A DNA stretch of 64,000 bases from Anaeramoeba flamelloides (Eukaryota; Metamonada; Anaeramoebidae): positions 19,716,001-19,780,000 of the forward strand of contig JANTQA010000047.1 in NCBI GenBank assembly GCA_027625915.1, given 5' to 3'. The notes beneath the pieces were generated by a model. It made no database searches. It saw only the letters and a list, made by a program, of their open reading frames with translations, and had not been told where the DNA came from. Position numbers and translations under genes: made by a program. Positions 1 to 13,109 of the stretch are shown in pieces; positions within the stretch are counted from its first letter, which is position 1, and each line of letters begins with the position of its first letter.

Positions 1-2664
1 GTGTAGTGATGGGCATTAAAAACAAAACATTTCACCCACAACGGAAACTGATGCTGTTGAATTCATTTGGCAGTGTTTCTGTTGGCATTTGCTGCATTGG
101 AATCTATGTCGACCCCGCTGACAATTATTATTTAAACATCAACAAAGAAAAACTATTACTCTTTTTCATTACCTTGAGCATCATTTTTGGGTTTGTTAAC
201 TTTTGTGGATCTACGATTATTTATTTTCGAATCAATCATTATGCCAAAATGGAAAATGGGAATATAAAGCAAGCAGAAACAGAAAAAGAAAAAGAAAAGG
301 AAAGCAAACAAGGGAAAACAATGGCGAATATAATTCGAAACATCTTTATGGTTGTAGTGGTCATCGCAATTTGCTTTTTCCTAATACTGTCGATCACAAC
401 CAATATCAGTTCTGGCTTGAAATATATTTTAATGGTATTTGTGCTGTCGAGCATTTTAGGGATCACATTTTTCGTTACTGTCTATCACAAATACATAACC
501 TCAAGCTATTTAATTTTAAATAGCCTAACCGGGCTACATTGCATCACTTTAGGGTTTGTAATTTCACACAATTTTCTGATTGCCGCGGGAAGCTTTATTT
601 GTGGGACCAGTTTGATCACCTTTTTCAAAAATTGTCAAAAGAATGAGATCCAAATTGTTGATTTTCTTTTTAACAATTTATTTGAAAAGAAAGAAGGCGA
701 CGACTATGAAGGAAATGACGAAGATAATGACGAGGAAATTAATATCATTCCATTGAGCCAATTAAAAAATTTGATTCTGAATAATAAAAAAATCTTGATT
801 GCGCCAGGTTACGGCCTGGTTGTGTCTCAGGCGCAGCACGTGCTCTCAGAATTTCTTAAATTACTTGCAAATTTCAAAATTAATGCTACAATTGCCATTA
901 ACCCCATTGCAGGAAGATGCCCAAACCAAATCTTGGAATTATTAAATGACGCGCAAGTTCCATTTAGTGCCGTGTCCGATTTAAACACGTGCAATTCCAA
1001 AATGGCCAAATATGGGCTCGTCTTAGTTTTAGGTGGCAACGATATCATCAATTCAGAGTTTGTCGAAGACCCAGATTCCAACTTTCAGGGCGTCCCCGTC
1101 TTGAAAGTATGGAATGCCAAAAACGTTGTTGTCATTAAAAAGGGCTCTGCAAAGGGCTACAATAAGCGCAGAAACCCAACATTTAAAAAGCGCAATGTGA
1201 AACTCTTCTTAGGCGACATTAAAGAGATCATTACAATTCTAAATAAGGAATTAAAGGGCTTAAGAAGGAAAATCGAAGACGAAATAAAGGAAAGGAAAAT
1301 GAACAAGGAAATCAAAAAAACGCATATCAGGCCAAGCAAATCCCTTGAAAAGCACCAAATATTGTCCGAGTCAGAAGAAAGCTCAGGGTTAGGAACAGGA
1401 TCAGAATTGGAATTGGAGCTTGAAAATACGTTAAACAAAAAGCTGAACGAGAAGAACAAAAATATTCATATCGATACCGACACTGGCACGGAAATTGCCA
1501 GCGAGGAAATTAAAATAAGCAAAGTTGACTTGGTTGAAAAATTCAAAACAATTGGATTCGTATTCGAAGATCTGGAAGAAGAAAAAATCCTAATTTCCAT
1601 CATACCGACGCTGATCAAAAGATATCATTCGCTGGGATTTAACATTCTGATCCATTCTGAAATAGAAAGCCATATCAACTATTCACAAAATGATTACCAG
1701 AATTCGGGAGCACAGATGCTTTCCAACGTGGAAGAGATTTGGGATGGCTCTGATATCATTATTAAATTTTTACCACCAAATTTACAAGATGTCAATTATT
1801 CGCACGAAAAGCAAATCGTCTTTTGCTATTTCTCCTTTATAAGAAACAAGCAACTGATCCAAGCAATCAATGAAAAAAAACTGACATTGCTCAGCATTGA
1901 AGATTTACCAAATATTTTGCAAACACAGAGCTTCAATCCTAATTTGTCCCTCAACCGGATAGTCGGCTACCGAGCGGTAATCGAAGCTGCAACGCATTTT
2001 GAGAAATTCTTCCTTGGCGAGGTCACCGCAGCTGGGAAATATCCGCCCGCAACGGTGTTAATAATTGGATCTGACGACAAGGCAATTTCCGCTTTGAAAT
2101 GCGCCAAGGGCCTTGGCGCAAAGGTACTCGTTTTTGATTTTGATTTGGAATCACGGCCAGTGGTTGAATATCTAGGCGGTGAATTCATTTTGCCCTCTTC
2201 ATTGAAAATGAAGGACCCAAATAAAATCGAATTGACGAAGCGACATTTGCATTATTTCAAACGATTATTTAAAAAGGCCAACATAGTGATCACAACAATG
2301 CTCGATCGCGGCAACCAGCAACCACTGAAATTACCCGAAGAATTGTTCAAATATTTGAAAGAAGGATCCGTAGTGGTAGACCTCAATGCCAACATGGGCG
2401 GCAATTGCGCAATCACCAAGGCCGGCGAAATTGTAAATTATAACGGAGTGACAGTAATCGGGATGACTAATTATCTTTCCAAAATGAACATCCTGTCCTC
2501 GCAAATGTATTCCTCAAATCTATTTCAAATCATTCAATATATGCTACAAAGCCCGTTACTCACAGAGGACGACCATCCTTCCGCACAGGATTTCGTTGTC
2601 GACAAGGATAATCAAATTATTAATGCGATGTGTATCTTTTATAATGGGAAACCCACAAAGTCCT

Positions 2665-2697
<33 letters not shown>

Positions 2698-3185
2698 TCA
2701 TGGACCACTTTTCAAAAAAATTGGAATCACAATCTGAATTCGAATCAGGAATCGAAAGGATTATCGAAAAAAAAAAGGAAATACAAATTTTAAAAAAGCA
2801 AAAAATTGAAGAAAAAATTCAAAAGAGTAAAAAAAAGAAATTCTCTTTATTCTCAATCCTGAAAAAAACGTTATTTTTTGCGGCGATTATCACATTAGTG
2901 GTTTTGACAGGGACATATTCCAATCACCAATTCCTTACACACGCCATGGTTCTCGTTTTAGCCTCAGTCATTGGGCTCACCCTTGTGAATAATATCCCTC
3001 AATTTTTGATCAATATATTCTTCACAACAACTAATGCTATTTCTGGAATTATCATAATCGGCGCAATTTATTTGTTAAGAGATCTAAAGGCATCTTCAAT
3101 TCTCATTTCAATTTTCGCTTTATTGTTAACCTCTATTAATATTTCTAATGGCTTTTTTAATTCTTTTAAATTAATTAATCAATAA
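1..3185 (+). CDS. PNT: Proton-translocating NAD(P) transhydrogenase, beta-alpha fused, 5' partial
   Basis: Couples hydride transfer between NAD(H) and NADP(H) to proton movement across a membrane. About 1059 residues are visible. The reading frame is open to the left edge and the first residues align inside the PNT-beta membrane domain, so the true start lies upstream; the AG at 5-6 could be a splice acceptor. Order: beta membrane helices (about 15-210, interrupted by an E/K-rich insert near 80-105); NADP-binding dIII (about 255-425: PGYGL, AGRCPNQ, GGNDIIN, KGYN); charged linker; alpha dI (about 500-870: GYRAVIEAA, AAGKYPP, GGNC); Asn run; C-terminal alpha helices with TNAISGIIIIGA and SINIS. 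This is the Entamoeba/apicomplexan-type fusion. Odd: the dI glycine motif reads GSDDKA (688-693) and the RQD loop has Asn636/Gln641/Asn644, so NAD binding may be impaired. Family assignment is firm; activity is doubtful. Confidence 0.9.
2667..2699 (+). repeat. (AAT)n microsatellite coding for an Asn run
   Basis: About ten AAT codons in a row inside the transhydrogenase, in the linker between dI and the C-terminal membrane helices. They code for poly-asparagine. A variable-length, probably neutral insertion. Confidence 0.85.
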
Positions 3186-3620
3186 TTCACTATTATTATT
3201 ATTAATAATAATATTAATAATATTTTGATTATTAAATTATTATTATTTTGATTATTATTTCTCAAGCATTATTATTTTTTTGAGGTTTTTTATTTTATTT
3301 TTTTTTTTTATTATTTATTTTTCTGAGTTTAACTATTTTTTTTTTTCTTTTAAAAAGAGTTGAGGATATTTGTTAAATATTAATAAATATCAAATTTTTC
3401 GAAATATACGATACTAACCATTAATAATTTTTTTTTTTGTTTTTTTTTTTTTTTTTTTTTTTTTATTCAAAATTAGTTTTAAAACAATTTTTTTGTTAAA
3501 TTTTTGTATTAGTAGCAGAAAAAAAATTATCTTTCAGTAGTTTGAAGAGTAAAGTTTCAGTAATCTGTTTTTTGAAGGTTTTTAATTTATATTCTTATTC
3601 TTGAAGAATCTTGTAATATA

Positions 3621-4138
3621 AACCATTTTCCAGTCAAAGGTGGCCTAGTTTTTATATAGTATATTATATGAGTCTATAGAGTTTTTTGAATGGATCTTTA
3701 GAAGAAAAATTTTATTTCGAAAATGAAAAAATTGAAATCATTTTTTTTTTAACATTTTTAATTTTTTTTTAACAGTTAATTCATTTTAAATTTTTTTTTA
3801 TTCAAGATCGATAGTCACTTGGTAAAAACATATTATTCTAATGTTATTGAAATAGTAAAAATGATTGAAATAATTTTGATTTCTATTGGTATTTTATTTT
3901 GATCTTCAATTCAAGATCAAAATGAACATTGTTATTTTTCTCAATTTTTGTCCCTAGAATTTGATTTTTTAGATTTTTTAAGAAAATCTATTGATTTATT
4001 AGTTTTATTTCAGATGGGTATGAACTATATTTTGGTGTTTATTATACTATTTATTTGATATTTAATCTCCTAAGGTCAATTATTTAAAATAATTGATATT
4101 TGAAAATTAAATTGGGCCCTTTTAACAGAAACAAAGTA
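3621..4138 (+). mobile_element. MITE family A, copy 1 (Tc1/mariner-like ends)
   Basis: 518 bp. The left end reads TA|AACCATTTTCCAGTCAAAGG. The right end, read inward, is TA|TACTTTGTTTCTGTTAAAAG. Collinear with 40024-40714 (+) and 56839-58082 (-); for example, the block around 'atagtcacttggtaaaaac' is shared. No coding capacity. This is the most diverged of the three copies. Confidence 0.7.
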
Positions 4139-4229
4139 TATTTTCACTTATTTTTCACAGATCAATAAAGAGACCTTAAATTGAAATTATTTAAACGTGC
4201 TTGACTATTTAGTTTTTAAAAATGCAGCC

Positions 4230-4490
4230 ATTTAAAAAAAGTGATAACTTTGTGAAAACTTTTTTTATAAAGATATATATTTTAAAAAAGTGGTAACTTT
4301 TTCACAATTAAAACTTTTTTCAAGTTTTCTATTTAAAAAAAGAGAGAAGAACCACCTTTAATTGTAGTATACAGGTTGGGATCTGAAGAAAGTACTTTTT
4401 TCAAAAATTTTCTGATCTTTATAAAAATAGACAACTTTAAAAAAAGTTTGAATTTTGACAATCTTAAAAAAAGAACAAACTTTTTTAAAA
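4230..4490 (+). repeat. Diverged dispersed repeat R6
   Basis: Repeated 'ttttaaaaaagtg' modules followed by a block near 4350-4390 ('accaccttta...caggttggga'). It resembles 22090-22300, inside the carboxypeptidase intron, where the block reads 'cagccttta...caggggttga'. Ends are not defined and similarity is modest. Confidence 0.35.
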
Positions 4491-5214
4491 TAACTAGACA
4501 AATCAAAACATAATAAGTTATTCCACAAGTTTAAAGGGTTTCAAATCCGGGTATTTATTAATTGTTGAAAAATGTGTTACTCTGTAATAGATAAAAAAAA
4601 TTCAAACCGCTTTTTTACTTTATGCTTGAAAATATGAACCTAAAGAAATATTAGAAGATATTGATCATTTTTTAATAGTATGTTACAACTCTAAAAATGA
4701 TAGATCAATATTCCAAAATACAATAAAAGATATAAAATCTCAATAATTTAATTTTGTAAATAAGTTCTTTGAAATTATTTCCCTTAAGGGATCAGTACTC
4801 CACAACAACAGTGCTATCTAATGAATATTATATTGGCAATGTTTTCTTCTTACAAAATTTGAAGATTTAAAGTATCAAAAAATTCTGATCAACTCAGAAA
4901 CCCAAGAAAGAGAATATTTTTTTTGTGAGATCAATTGTTTTTTTTCATTTTTTTTTTACTAAGAAAAAGATTAAATTCCTTTTATTTCTTAAATTAAAAA
5001 ATGTTTTTAATTTTTTAATAGTTGTTTTCATCATTTTTATACAATATAAAGTCTAGTTTAACAGGGATATTAATGTAAAGATTTTTTTTAATTTATCCAA
5101 ATAATTCTTGTCGTTAATCAAAAAAAAAAAAAAAAATGATTTATACAACCTATTGGAAAAATATTAGAATTATTTTAATAAGGATAATTTCAACCTTTAA
5201 CATTTGAAAAATCC

Positions 5215-5790
5215 TTTACAAAAAATACACTAGAAATTGATTTTTTGCTCAAAGATGAAATTTAGATTTTTTCAAAATACAATTTTCTTGAAGATATTTG
5301 GGGAGTTAGTTAATTTTATCCTCAAAATTCAAAATCAAATTTTTTCTGACAAAAATAATTTAAATTGTTATACAAGGTTTCCTCTGAATAAGATCAAACA
5401 ATTTGTTAAATATTTTTTTTTTGGAATTTTTTTATCCTCTTTTGAAAGCCAGAAAACAACTTTTTTTAAAACTTAATGAATAAAAATTTTTTGCTTTATA
5501 GATCCCAATTTCATTGATAAATTTTTGTTAAACCTCTTTCAAATTTTACTTTTTATAATTACCAATAATATCTCAATTAGTTGTATTTGTTAAGATTTGA
5601 ATTGAAAGATTAATAATTAAAAATAATAACACAATAAAAAAAATTTTCTTTCAAAATCGATAACTTCCAACATAAAACAAAAAATATTATTCCCCATTTT
5701 CAAGAATGAACTGAATTGTTAATAAAAATAATAGGTTACTTTTTTTCTTGTTTTATATATAAAAACATGTGAATTTTGGATTTCAAAAAA
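5215..5790 (-). repeat. Dispersed repeat R1, copy 1
   Basis: Reverse-complement match to 13110-13660 over about 550 bp, sharing blocks such as 'tataaaacaagaaaaaaagt' and 'tttttgttttatgttggaa'. A third, partial copy is at 42960-43270. No clear TIRs. An open frame inside it is not conserved between copies. Confidence 0.6.
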
Positions 5791-6300
5791 AAGACTCAAA
5801 TTAATACATTGTTTAAATGAAGTTAACTCATTCATTTCATAAAGCCAAGCACAAATTATAAAAAAAGAATTTTTAATGATCTTTTCAAGATTTGATTTTT
5901 ATATTTAAAAAATATTTCATCCTTAATTTGATTTTTAAATCAAGATAGCTTAAAAATATTTTCATTAATTAAATATCATGAAATCTAATATTTTATGCTT
6001 AATATTCCCTTTCATAAATTTAAGTATAAGAGAATCTAGAGTGTAATTTACACTTCTTCATCAAGAATAATAATAAAAAAAAACAAATAAAAACTTTATT
6101 AAATTCTATTTTATATGAAAAAAACATTGTAAATCAAAAAAAAAAAACAAAAAATTAATTTTTAAAAGTATAGCATGAATCTATTATTAATAATAATAAT
6201 AATATACATTATTAAAAGAAACAAAATAACTCGATAAATAAAAAAAATTAATAATAATAAAATATAATACTATTAAATAATTATATTCAAAGCAGAAAAC

Positions 6301-8736
6301 TTATGATAAATGAAAGGACATTTGTCCCTCTTGAATCGCAGTAAACAATTTTTTTTTCAAAATTTCTTTTGAGGAATATTGAGGAATTTTCAAATAATTG
6401 GTACAAGTCATTACTGTGGGTAAATATTTATCGGTATTTTCTTTGATTGTGCTTTTAACGATCGTCAATTTGGGAGACAATTTTTGGATTCCATTTTTTA
6501 AGGAAGAGCTGCCTGTGCAGAATTTAATAAATTCAATTTTTTCTTCGTTTGACATTTCTGTTAATATTTGGATCAGGTCTTGAACGGTTTGTGAATGCTT
6601 AGTATAACCATGGTCTGCCTCTATTGAATTAAGCAACAGTTCTTGTGTCCATTCTTCTTTCCGGATACCATTGATCATGTTATCAAACTCTTCAAATTCA
6701 AAAATCTTTAAGGAATTAATTGATAGCAGCTCTTCAAATCCCCTTCTAAATTGATCCATTTGATTGCTAATGCCGTTTTTTAAAAAGTAATCCATGACCA
6801 AATTTAAATACTCTTGTAAGTTTTCTGTCTTTAATCGGATTTGAGAGCCGTTTGGTTTTAATTCGATTTCTGGATAACCAGGGAGTGTAAAATTTAAATA
6901 TAAATCTTCGATTTTGGTATTTTTTAAAGTAAATAATTTTAATTTTTCATTTTGAGTTCCCTTGCCAGTCTTTTGCTCTCTTGAATTTTGATTGTCCTTA
7001 TTTTCAATAATTTTATAAAAATCCATTAAAACAGAATATATTTCTGGCGAGAGTTGGGATAAATGCCATAAGGTAGGCTTTTCTTGTAAAAACATTAAAT
7101 TGTAAAATATCTTGGATAATGACAAATCAAGTACTCTAAAATCTAAAATTGATCGTGCAACAAATCTTCCTAAAAATTTGAATAGTTTACTATTATTAAG
7201 ATTATTTTTAAATTTATTATTTTCAATGTCGTTAATGCCAATATTGTGATTATGAGAGTGGCGATGATGATTATTTTGTTTATTATTGCCACTGCCACCA
7301 CTATTATTATTATTAAGATTATTAATTGGCTTGGGAAATAAGCCATAATCAGTTTGAATAATTTCCTCTGATTGTGATTTATTATTTTTTTTGATTAAAC
7401 TTGTTACACTAATGAAAGAATTTTCTCTCCATAAATTTAATTTTCTTTGTTTAATTTTTTGGCAAACCAAATTAAAAAATTCTTGGCTTGGGCCAGAGCC
7501 CGTACCCACTTCATTAAAATACTCAATTTCTAATAATCTTTTCGTTTTGGCCTTTTTCAATTTCATTATTTTGATTCCAGATTCTAAAATTTTACTCCTA
7601 ACAACCCTAACTTTGAATCTAGGCACCCGAGGGATTTTGGTTTGGTAATTTTCGATTTGAATTTGATTCAAATCTTGCTCAATTCTTTTTTCAATTTCTT
7701 GAATAGAGCGATAGACTCCCATCTGGGTGACTTTAAAAAAGCCTTTTCTTAGATCTAAGGTAAATAGGAAGGGATAATTCTCAACTAAATATTTGATCCA
7801 GTCTGGTAGCCCAATTGAAGTAATGGTTAAGACGTCTTCCAATAATCTTGAAATTTTGGTATTTAGTTTGAATGATAAAAAATTGTTTTTTGGTATAATT
7901 GGTTTAAAATTATCATATTTTTTTGTTATCAAAAAAATCTCATTTGTAAATTTATTTAATTGATACCATTTTGTATTCAAAATGTAACAGATTTTTAATA
8001 AATTTAACGTTTTCCAAAAAATTTCTGTTTGCGATTGTGCTTGTGCCTGTGTTTGTGTTTGCGATTGTGTTTGTGTTTGCGTTTGCTTAAATGCTTGATT
8101 TTTTCCATGATATATTGATATAATATCTTGATAAATTGGTGGATCAATTAATGGTAATTGTCTCTCATTATTAATATTATTATTCTGATTTTTTTTATTG
8201 TTTGGGAATTTTAATATAAATTTTCTATTATTAATTTTAAAAGCTTTTTTAATTATATTATTTTTGATTTTTTCATTTTGATGGTCAATTTCTATGTCAG
8301 GTTCTATTTCCATTTTTTCTTCCTTTTCAATTTCTTTGTTTTTATCATTATTTCCATCTTTATTACAACACCTACTATTGTTTCTATAATAATTATGATC
8401 ATTATTTTGATTGGATTTTTTTGTTAAATTACGCTCTGAAAAATCCATTGCAACATCTTTTTTAACATTTATTAATCGATACGAGATCTTATGGACCCTT
8501 GACCAAAAGAGTTTTAAACTTAAACTTGAATTTGATTCTTTCCAAATCCTAAAAATTTCTTGGTATAATAATCTACCATAATATAATTTTTCTCCATTAA
8601 TGGATAAATGTAAATGGTGTTTTGGTTTTTCATTTTTGGATGATTTCTTTTTATTATTGTTGATCTGTAAATTTTGGAAGGGATTAAGGTTTTTATCATC
8701 ATCATCATCATCATCAATATCATCATCATCATCAAT

Positions 8737-8767
<31 letters not shown>

Positions 8768-11700
8768 CCATCACCATCACCATAATTATCAGAAGTATAA
8801 AAATTGTTCTCAAGATCATGTTCTTCTGGTGAACCAAGATTAATGGAAAAATTAAAATTATTTAATTCATCTGGTTTTATTTTATTCCATAAAAAATTCT
8901 CTAAATCATCAATTGAAACGAAAACAGGATCCAAACCTATGACATCCGGTAAAAATATTTTTTTTAAATTTGTTGATTTTAATTTTTTTTTCTTCTTCTG
9001 ATTTTTTTTTTTTTCCTTTTCTTTTTCTTTTTTCTTTTTCTTTTTCTCTTTCTTTTTCTTTTTCCTTTCCTTTTTCTTTTTCTTTTTCTTTTTCTTTATT
9101 TTTTTATTTTTATTAATTAAAAGTGATCCTCCCAAAGTATAATCATCCAAATCATCATCATCGTCGTCATCATCGTCATCGTCATTATCATCGTCGTAAC
9201 CATCATAATAATCATTATTATTAAAAATTATAATATCATCATTATTTGGCTCATCTGAAGAACTAATATTAATTAAATCTATATCTATTTCTTCTGAACT
9301 TGTATTATCATTACTTGATGTTGATTCATCTAATTTAAATTGTAATCTGATCATATCTTTTAACAAAGAAAAGCCATTAATATTGGAAATTTTGAATTTA
9401 AAATTTTCTTCATAATTTAAAATTTCATGCAATAAATCAATTAATTTATAAATTAATGGCTTTTTTATTTTATTTTTTTCATTCAAAATTAAATTTTCTG
9501 TAAAAAAAAGATCATGAAAATTTTCTAGATTTTGTGAAAATTTGGAATTAATTTCTTTTTGACTTTGTTTCGTTTTTTCAGTTTTTTGAATTGTCAAATA
9601 ATTTAATATAGAATCAAGTAGTCCGCTTTCTATAAATTGATTTGAAGAAATGGATTGGTTTAATATTTTGGCGAAATTTTTTAATGCAATTTTTTTATTT
9701 TCTATAAATTGATTATTTATTTTTTTTATTGATTTAATTTTCAATCGATTATTATTATTATTATTTATATTATTATCATTATTTTTTGAAATTAATTCCT
9801 TTGAACACTTAATAATCCAATCATTTATTTTTTTGAATTTCAATTGATTTAATTTTTTGGATTTATTTGATTCGACGTCTGTTTTTGTTTTAAAATCTTG
9901 AATATTAAATTGATTTTTTTTTTGTGTTATGCTTTTTGCCAATAGAAATATGTCCATATTTTCAAAAGCATTCAAAAAAAATTTAGAATATTTTTCTAAA
10001 AGTAAATTACTAATTATTAATCCAATACCCACAGATCTAATTTTTGTTTTTTTATAAATTAATTGAAATATAAATGAACTGATTTTTTTGATTAATTCAT
10101 TTCCATAATGGTGAACTTCAAAATTTGAAATTAAAAATTTCTTTGGAGTAAAGTAAAATATTTTTAATATAATGGACAAGCATCTCATTTGTGATAAATA
10201 ATTTAAACTGCCACTTAAATAACAATTCATTATTGGTACTAATAATTTGTAATATTTTTGATAATTTTTTTTTTCTTTCTTTTCCTTTCCTTTTCCTTGA
10301 TCTTTTTCTTTTTCTTTTTCTTTTTCTTTTTCTTTTTTCTTCTCCTTTTCTTTTTCCTTTTCATTTTTTTTCGTTTTTCTTTTTTGTTTTGTTGCCGGCT
10401 TTTTTTTCAATTTCTTATTATTCTTGGGTGTTAATGTGGATGTTTTATTTGGCGAATTTTCAAAATTTAAAACGAACGGAAAAACATATGAAGGTATTAA
10501 ATTTAAACTTGTTAAATTGCATGGTAATAAATTATCAGATAACCTAATTAATTCGTTAACTTTATGATTGGTTAAATGAAAGGTGCCATATTTATTTAAA
10601 AGTTGATTCTTATTAGCTTTCTTTAAGGAAATATTAAAAGTGTCACATATTATTGAAATGATACCGACTTTGGATTGTATTAAATCAGTGATCACATTTG
10701 AATTGTAATTGCAAAGATCACAAAAGAATTTGATTGCAGAGGTAAAAATTTTTCTTTTTGGCTCGTTTGCAATTATTCTTAAAATTGAAGAAATAATGGT
10801 TTTTGACTCTGTTAAAAGTAAATGCACTTTCTTTTGATCATAAAAGTAATTTGAAAATATATTAAAAATGCAGAGACAACTTTTATTTGAAACAGTTGGA
10901 TCTGGTGCCTGGATTAAATTTGTTAATAGTGGAAGTGATTTTTGAAATTGCTCAAAAATACTTGTTTCTTTACTTGTCGTATTTTGTTCAAGATGGGTGG
11001 CACGTGACATATTAGCTGCGGCAGAAAGGGCCTTTTGCTGAGTCGGCAAGGAAAAAAATTCCACAAATGTTAAAACAGCTAAAAGGCCACCTGCAGATAA
11101 CAGCGATTTTGGGTATTCGACGGTGAGCTTTTCTAAAAGCGAAATTGCTTCTTCTGCAAGTTCGATATACTCAGGATCCAAAAGCTTTTCAAATAACACT
11201 TTATGTACTTTGTAGTCAATAAGTATTTCAATGACACTAGGTAAGGCTTCCAGCAAATTTGCAAAACACCTCACAGATAATAATGGTATTTCAACATTTG
11301 TATTTGAATTCATAAGCTTTAATAGTGCAGGTAATATGGACTCAAACGAAAAATCAAATGAAAAATCGTCTTCAGTCATTAAACTTAGCATCGTTGCTAA
11401 TTCATTCAATGATCGTGTTATTAAATACTGATCATCGCTTCCTAAACCTTTTAAAATTTCTTTTATTCCTTTTGAGGATGAAAAATCACCTAAAGTTTTT
11501 TTTTTTTTTTTTTTGTTGTTAATAAAATAATTTTGAGAGATAACACGAGTAAATTTAAAAGAATTTTTGTTAAAAAAAAATAATCATTGTAGAACAAGAT
11601 TTTTTAAAGAGTAATTCTCAAATCCTTTTAAATTGATTTTTTTTTTCAAAAGAAAATACCTCAAAATTTTTTTTTTAGGTTTTGAATTACAAATCACAAA

Positions 11701-12420
11701 TTTTTTTATTGTTTGAGTTAATTGGGTATTTGGTTTCAACAAAATACCAAACAAGTCTTTTTTTTCGGTTTCAATAAAAAAAAAAAAAAATATTTAATAA
11801 TAAAAAAAGAAAAGAAATTTACTTAAATATGAAAAGGAATTAAAACCAGAAAACACATTGTTTTCCAAAATTGGACTTGAGAGTATTCTATTTGGTTCTG
11901 TTTTTTTATTTTTTGTTTTTTTTTTGGGTTTTTGCTTGGGTTTTGGTTTTGTCTTTGGTTTGTTTTTTTTTTGAGATTTTGATCTATTAATTGTTTTTGT
12001 TTTTGTTTTTGTTTTTGTTTTTGTTTTTGTTTTGGGTTTTGTTTTTGGTTTGGGTTTTGTTTTTGGTTTGGGTTTTGGTTTTGGTTTGGGTTTTGGTTTT
12101 GTCTTTGGTTTGTTTTTTTTTTGAGATTTTGATCTATTAATTGTTTTTGTTTTTGTTATCGCTTTTGAACGAAGGCTTTTGTTTCTGCTCCTTGTGTTAT
12201 ATCGTGGTTTTTTTAATTCTTTTTTTTCCTTCGTCAACGATTTACTTTTTAGGGACTTACGTTTTCTTTTTGATGATGAATCATTTTTGTCAAGTTTTTC
12301 AATACTTTTCAGCCATTTTTTTTGTTCAATTAACCGACGTGAACGACGTGGTGTAAATTCTTTTTTTTGATTTTTTTTTGATTTTTTTTTTTTTCTTGAG
12401 GAAGCATTTCTTTGTGTCAT
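6301..12420 (-). CDS. TRIP12: TRIP12/UPL3/Ufd4-family HECT E3 ubiquitin ligase
   Basis: Transfers ubiquitin from an E2 to substrates through a HECT cysteine; relatives serve ubiquitin-fusion degradation. Exon 1 is 12420-11823 and exon 2 is 11489-6301 (donor GTAAAT, acceptor CTTTAG); joined they code 1928 residues. The split Ser codon restores a frame running into ARM-like repeats (SDFSSSKGIKEILKGL..., about 200-480; EALPSVIEILIDYKVH aligns with TRIP12). The start ATG has an in-frame TAA 30 nt upstream. The N-terminal exon is a Lys/Arg/Pro-rich tail, probably nuclear and flexible. The middle is low complexity: Lys/Glu runs, Asp runs coded by ATC-type microsatellites, and Gln/Thr. HECT spans about 1510-1928 with FNEVGTGSGPSQEFF, LPGYPEIEL and VMTCTNYLKIPQYSS; the catalytic Cys is about 1895. 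No WWE domain was seen. Function is inferred from family. Confidence 0.92.
8687..8783 (-). repeat. (ATC)n-type microsatellites coding Asp runs
   Basis: Trinucleotide tracts in the HECT coding exon that read on the minus strand as GAT/GAC runs broken by Ile and Gly. A second Asp-coding tract lies near 9141-9200, and purine tracts coding Lys/Glu lie at about 8990-9100 and 10270-10370. These low-complexity linkers separate the ARM and HECT parts. Confidence 0.7.
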
Positions 12421-12639
12421 TAGGTTATTTTTTAAGAGTTTAGTTTCTTAAAAATAAGTAAAATAAGAACACAATAAACGTAATAATTTACAAAAAATGT
12501 TAAAATAATGCTTGAAGAATTTTTGTAAAAAAAAGAAATGAAACCAATTAATTCAAAAAAATGTTTTTAGATTTTTATTTCCTCTTATAAATTTATTCAC
12601 TTGTTTATAACCAAAGTTTTTTTTGTTTAATGATATTCC

Positions 12640-12900
12640 TTAATAACATATTAATCTTTTATATATTTTAAAAGTTGTAATTTCAAAATTCACTCCTGTT
12701 TCTCAAACAGAAAAAATCTATTTATGATACTGATAAATTCTAATAAATTTCAAAAAATTTTTAGTTCAATTTCCATTTTGATAAATCTTTGAACTGTCTC
12801 TTATCAAACTGTCCAGGACAAAGAAAATTTTGAAAAACAACTAATTTACAGAGTTTCCTAACACTTGACCACATAAAATGCTTTATTCAAAGCTTGAGAA
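12640..12900 (+). repeat. Dispersed repeat R2, copy 1
   Basis: Shares ordered blocks with 32390-32640: 'gataaattc', 'ttttttagttcaatttcc', 'aaagaaaattttgaaaaaca' and 'tttacaaagttt'. Ends were not resolved. Confidence 0.45.
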
Positions 12901-13109
12901 GAATAATTTCAAAAAGGATAATCAAATAAAAATTTCCAAATATAAATCGCAATTTATCAGTAGTAGTATTTTTTAACTATAAAATGTGATTGTGTCCTTA
13001 GATCTTTTGAACAAGTTTTTTTTGTAAAGTACTTTTTTGAGTTTAAGAAATTACAAAGTTAACATCATTTAAGTAATGTTTTAATTTGTATATATTTTTT
13101 CAAATTCAA

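Larger units (their letters stand above)
3186..6300. other. Convergent intergenic region, repeat-filled
   Basis: Lies between the converging transhydrogenase and HECT genes. It holds a family A MITE (3621-4138), a diverged repeat near 4230-4490 and a minus-strand copy of dispersed repeat R1 (about 5215-5790). The rest is poly-T/poly-A rich with no recognisable gene. Both genes end here, so poly(A) sites must lie at its edges. Confidence 0.7.

Noticed and set aside
5237-5476. 79-codon open frame
   Set aside because: Lies within dispersed repeat R1; the matching copies at 13 kb and 43 kb do not keep the frame open.
8520-8837. Met-rich and Ser-rich frames over the HECT gene
   Set aside because: Shadows of the Asp-coding microsatellite in the true minus-strand frame.
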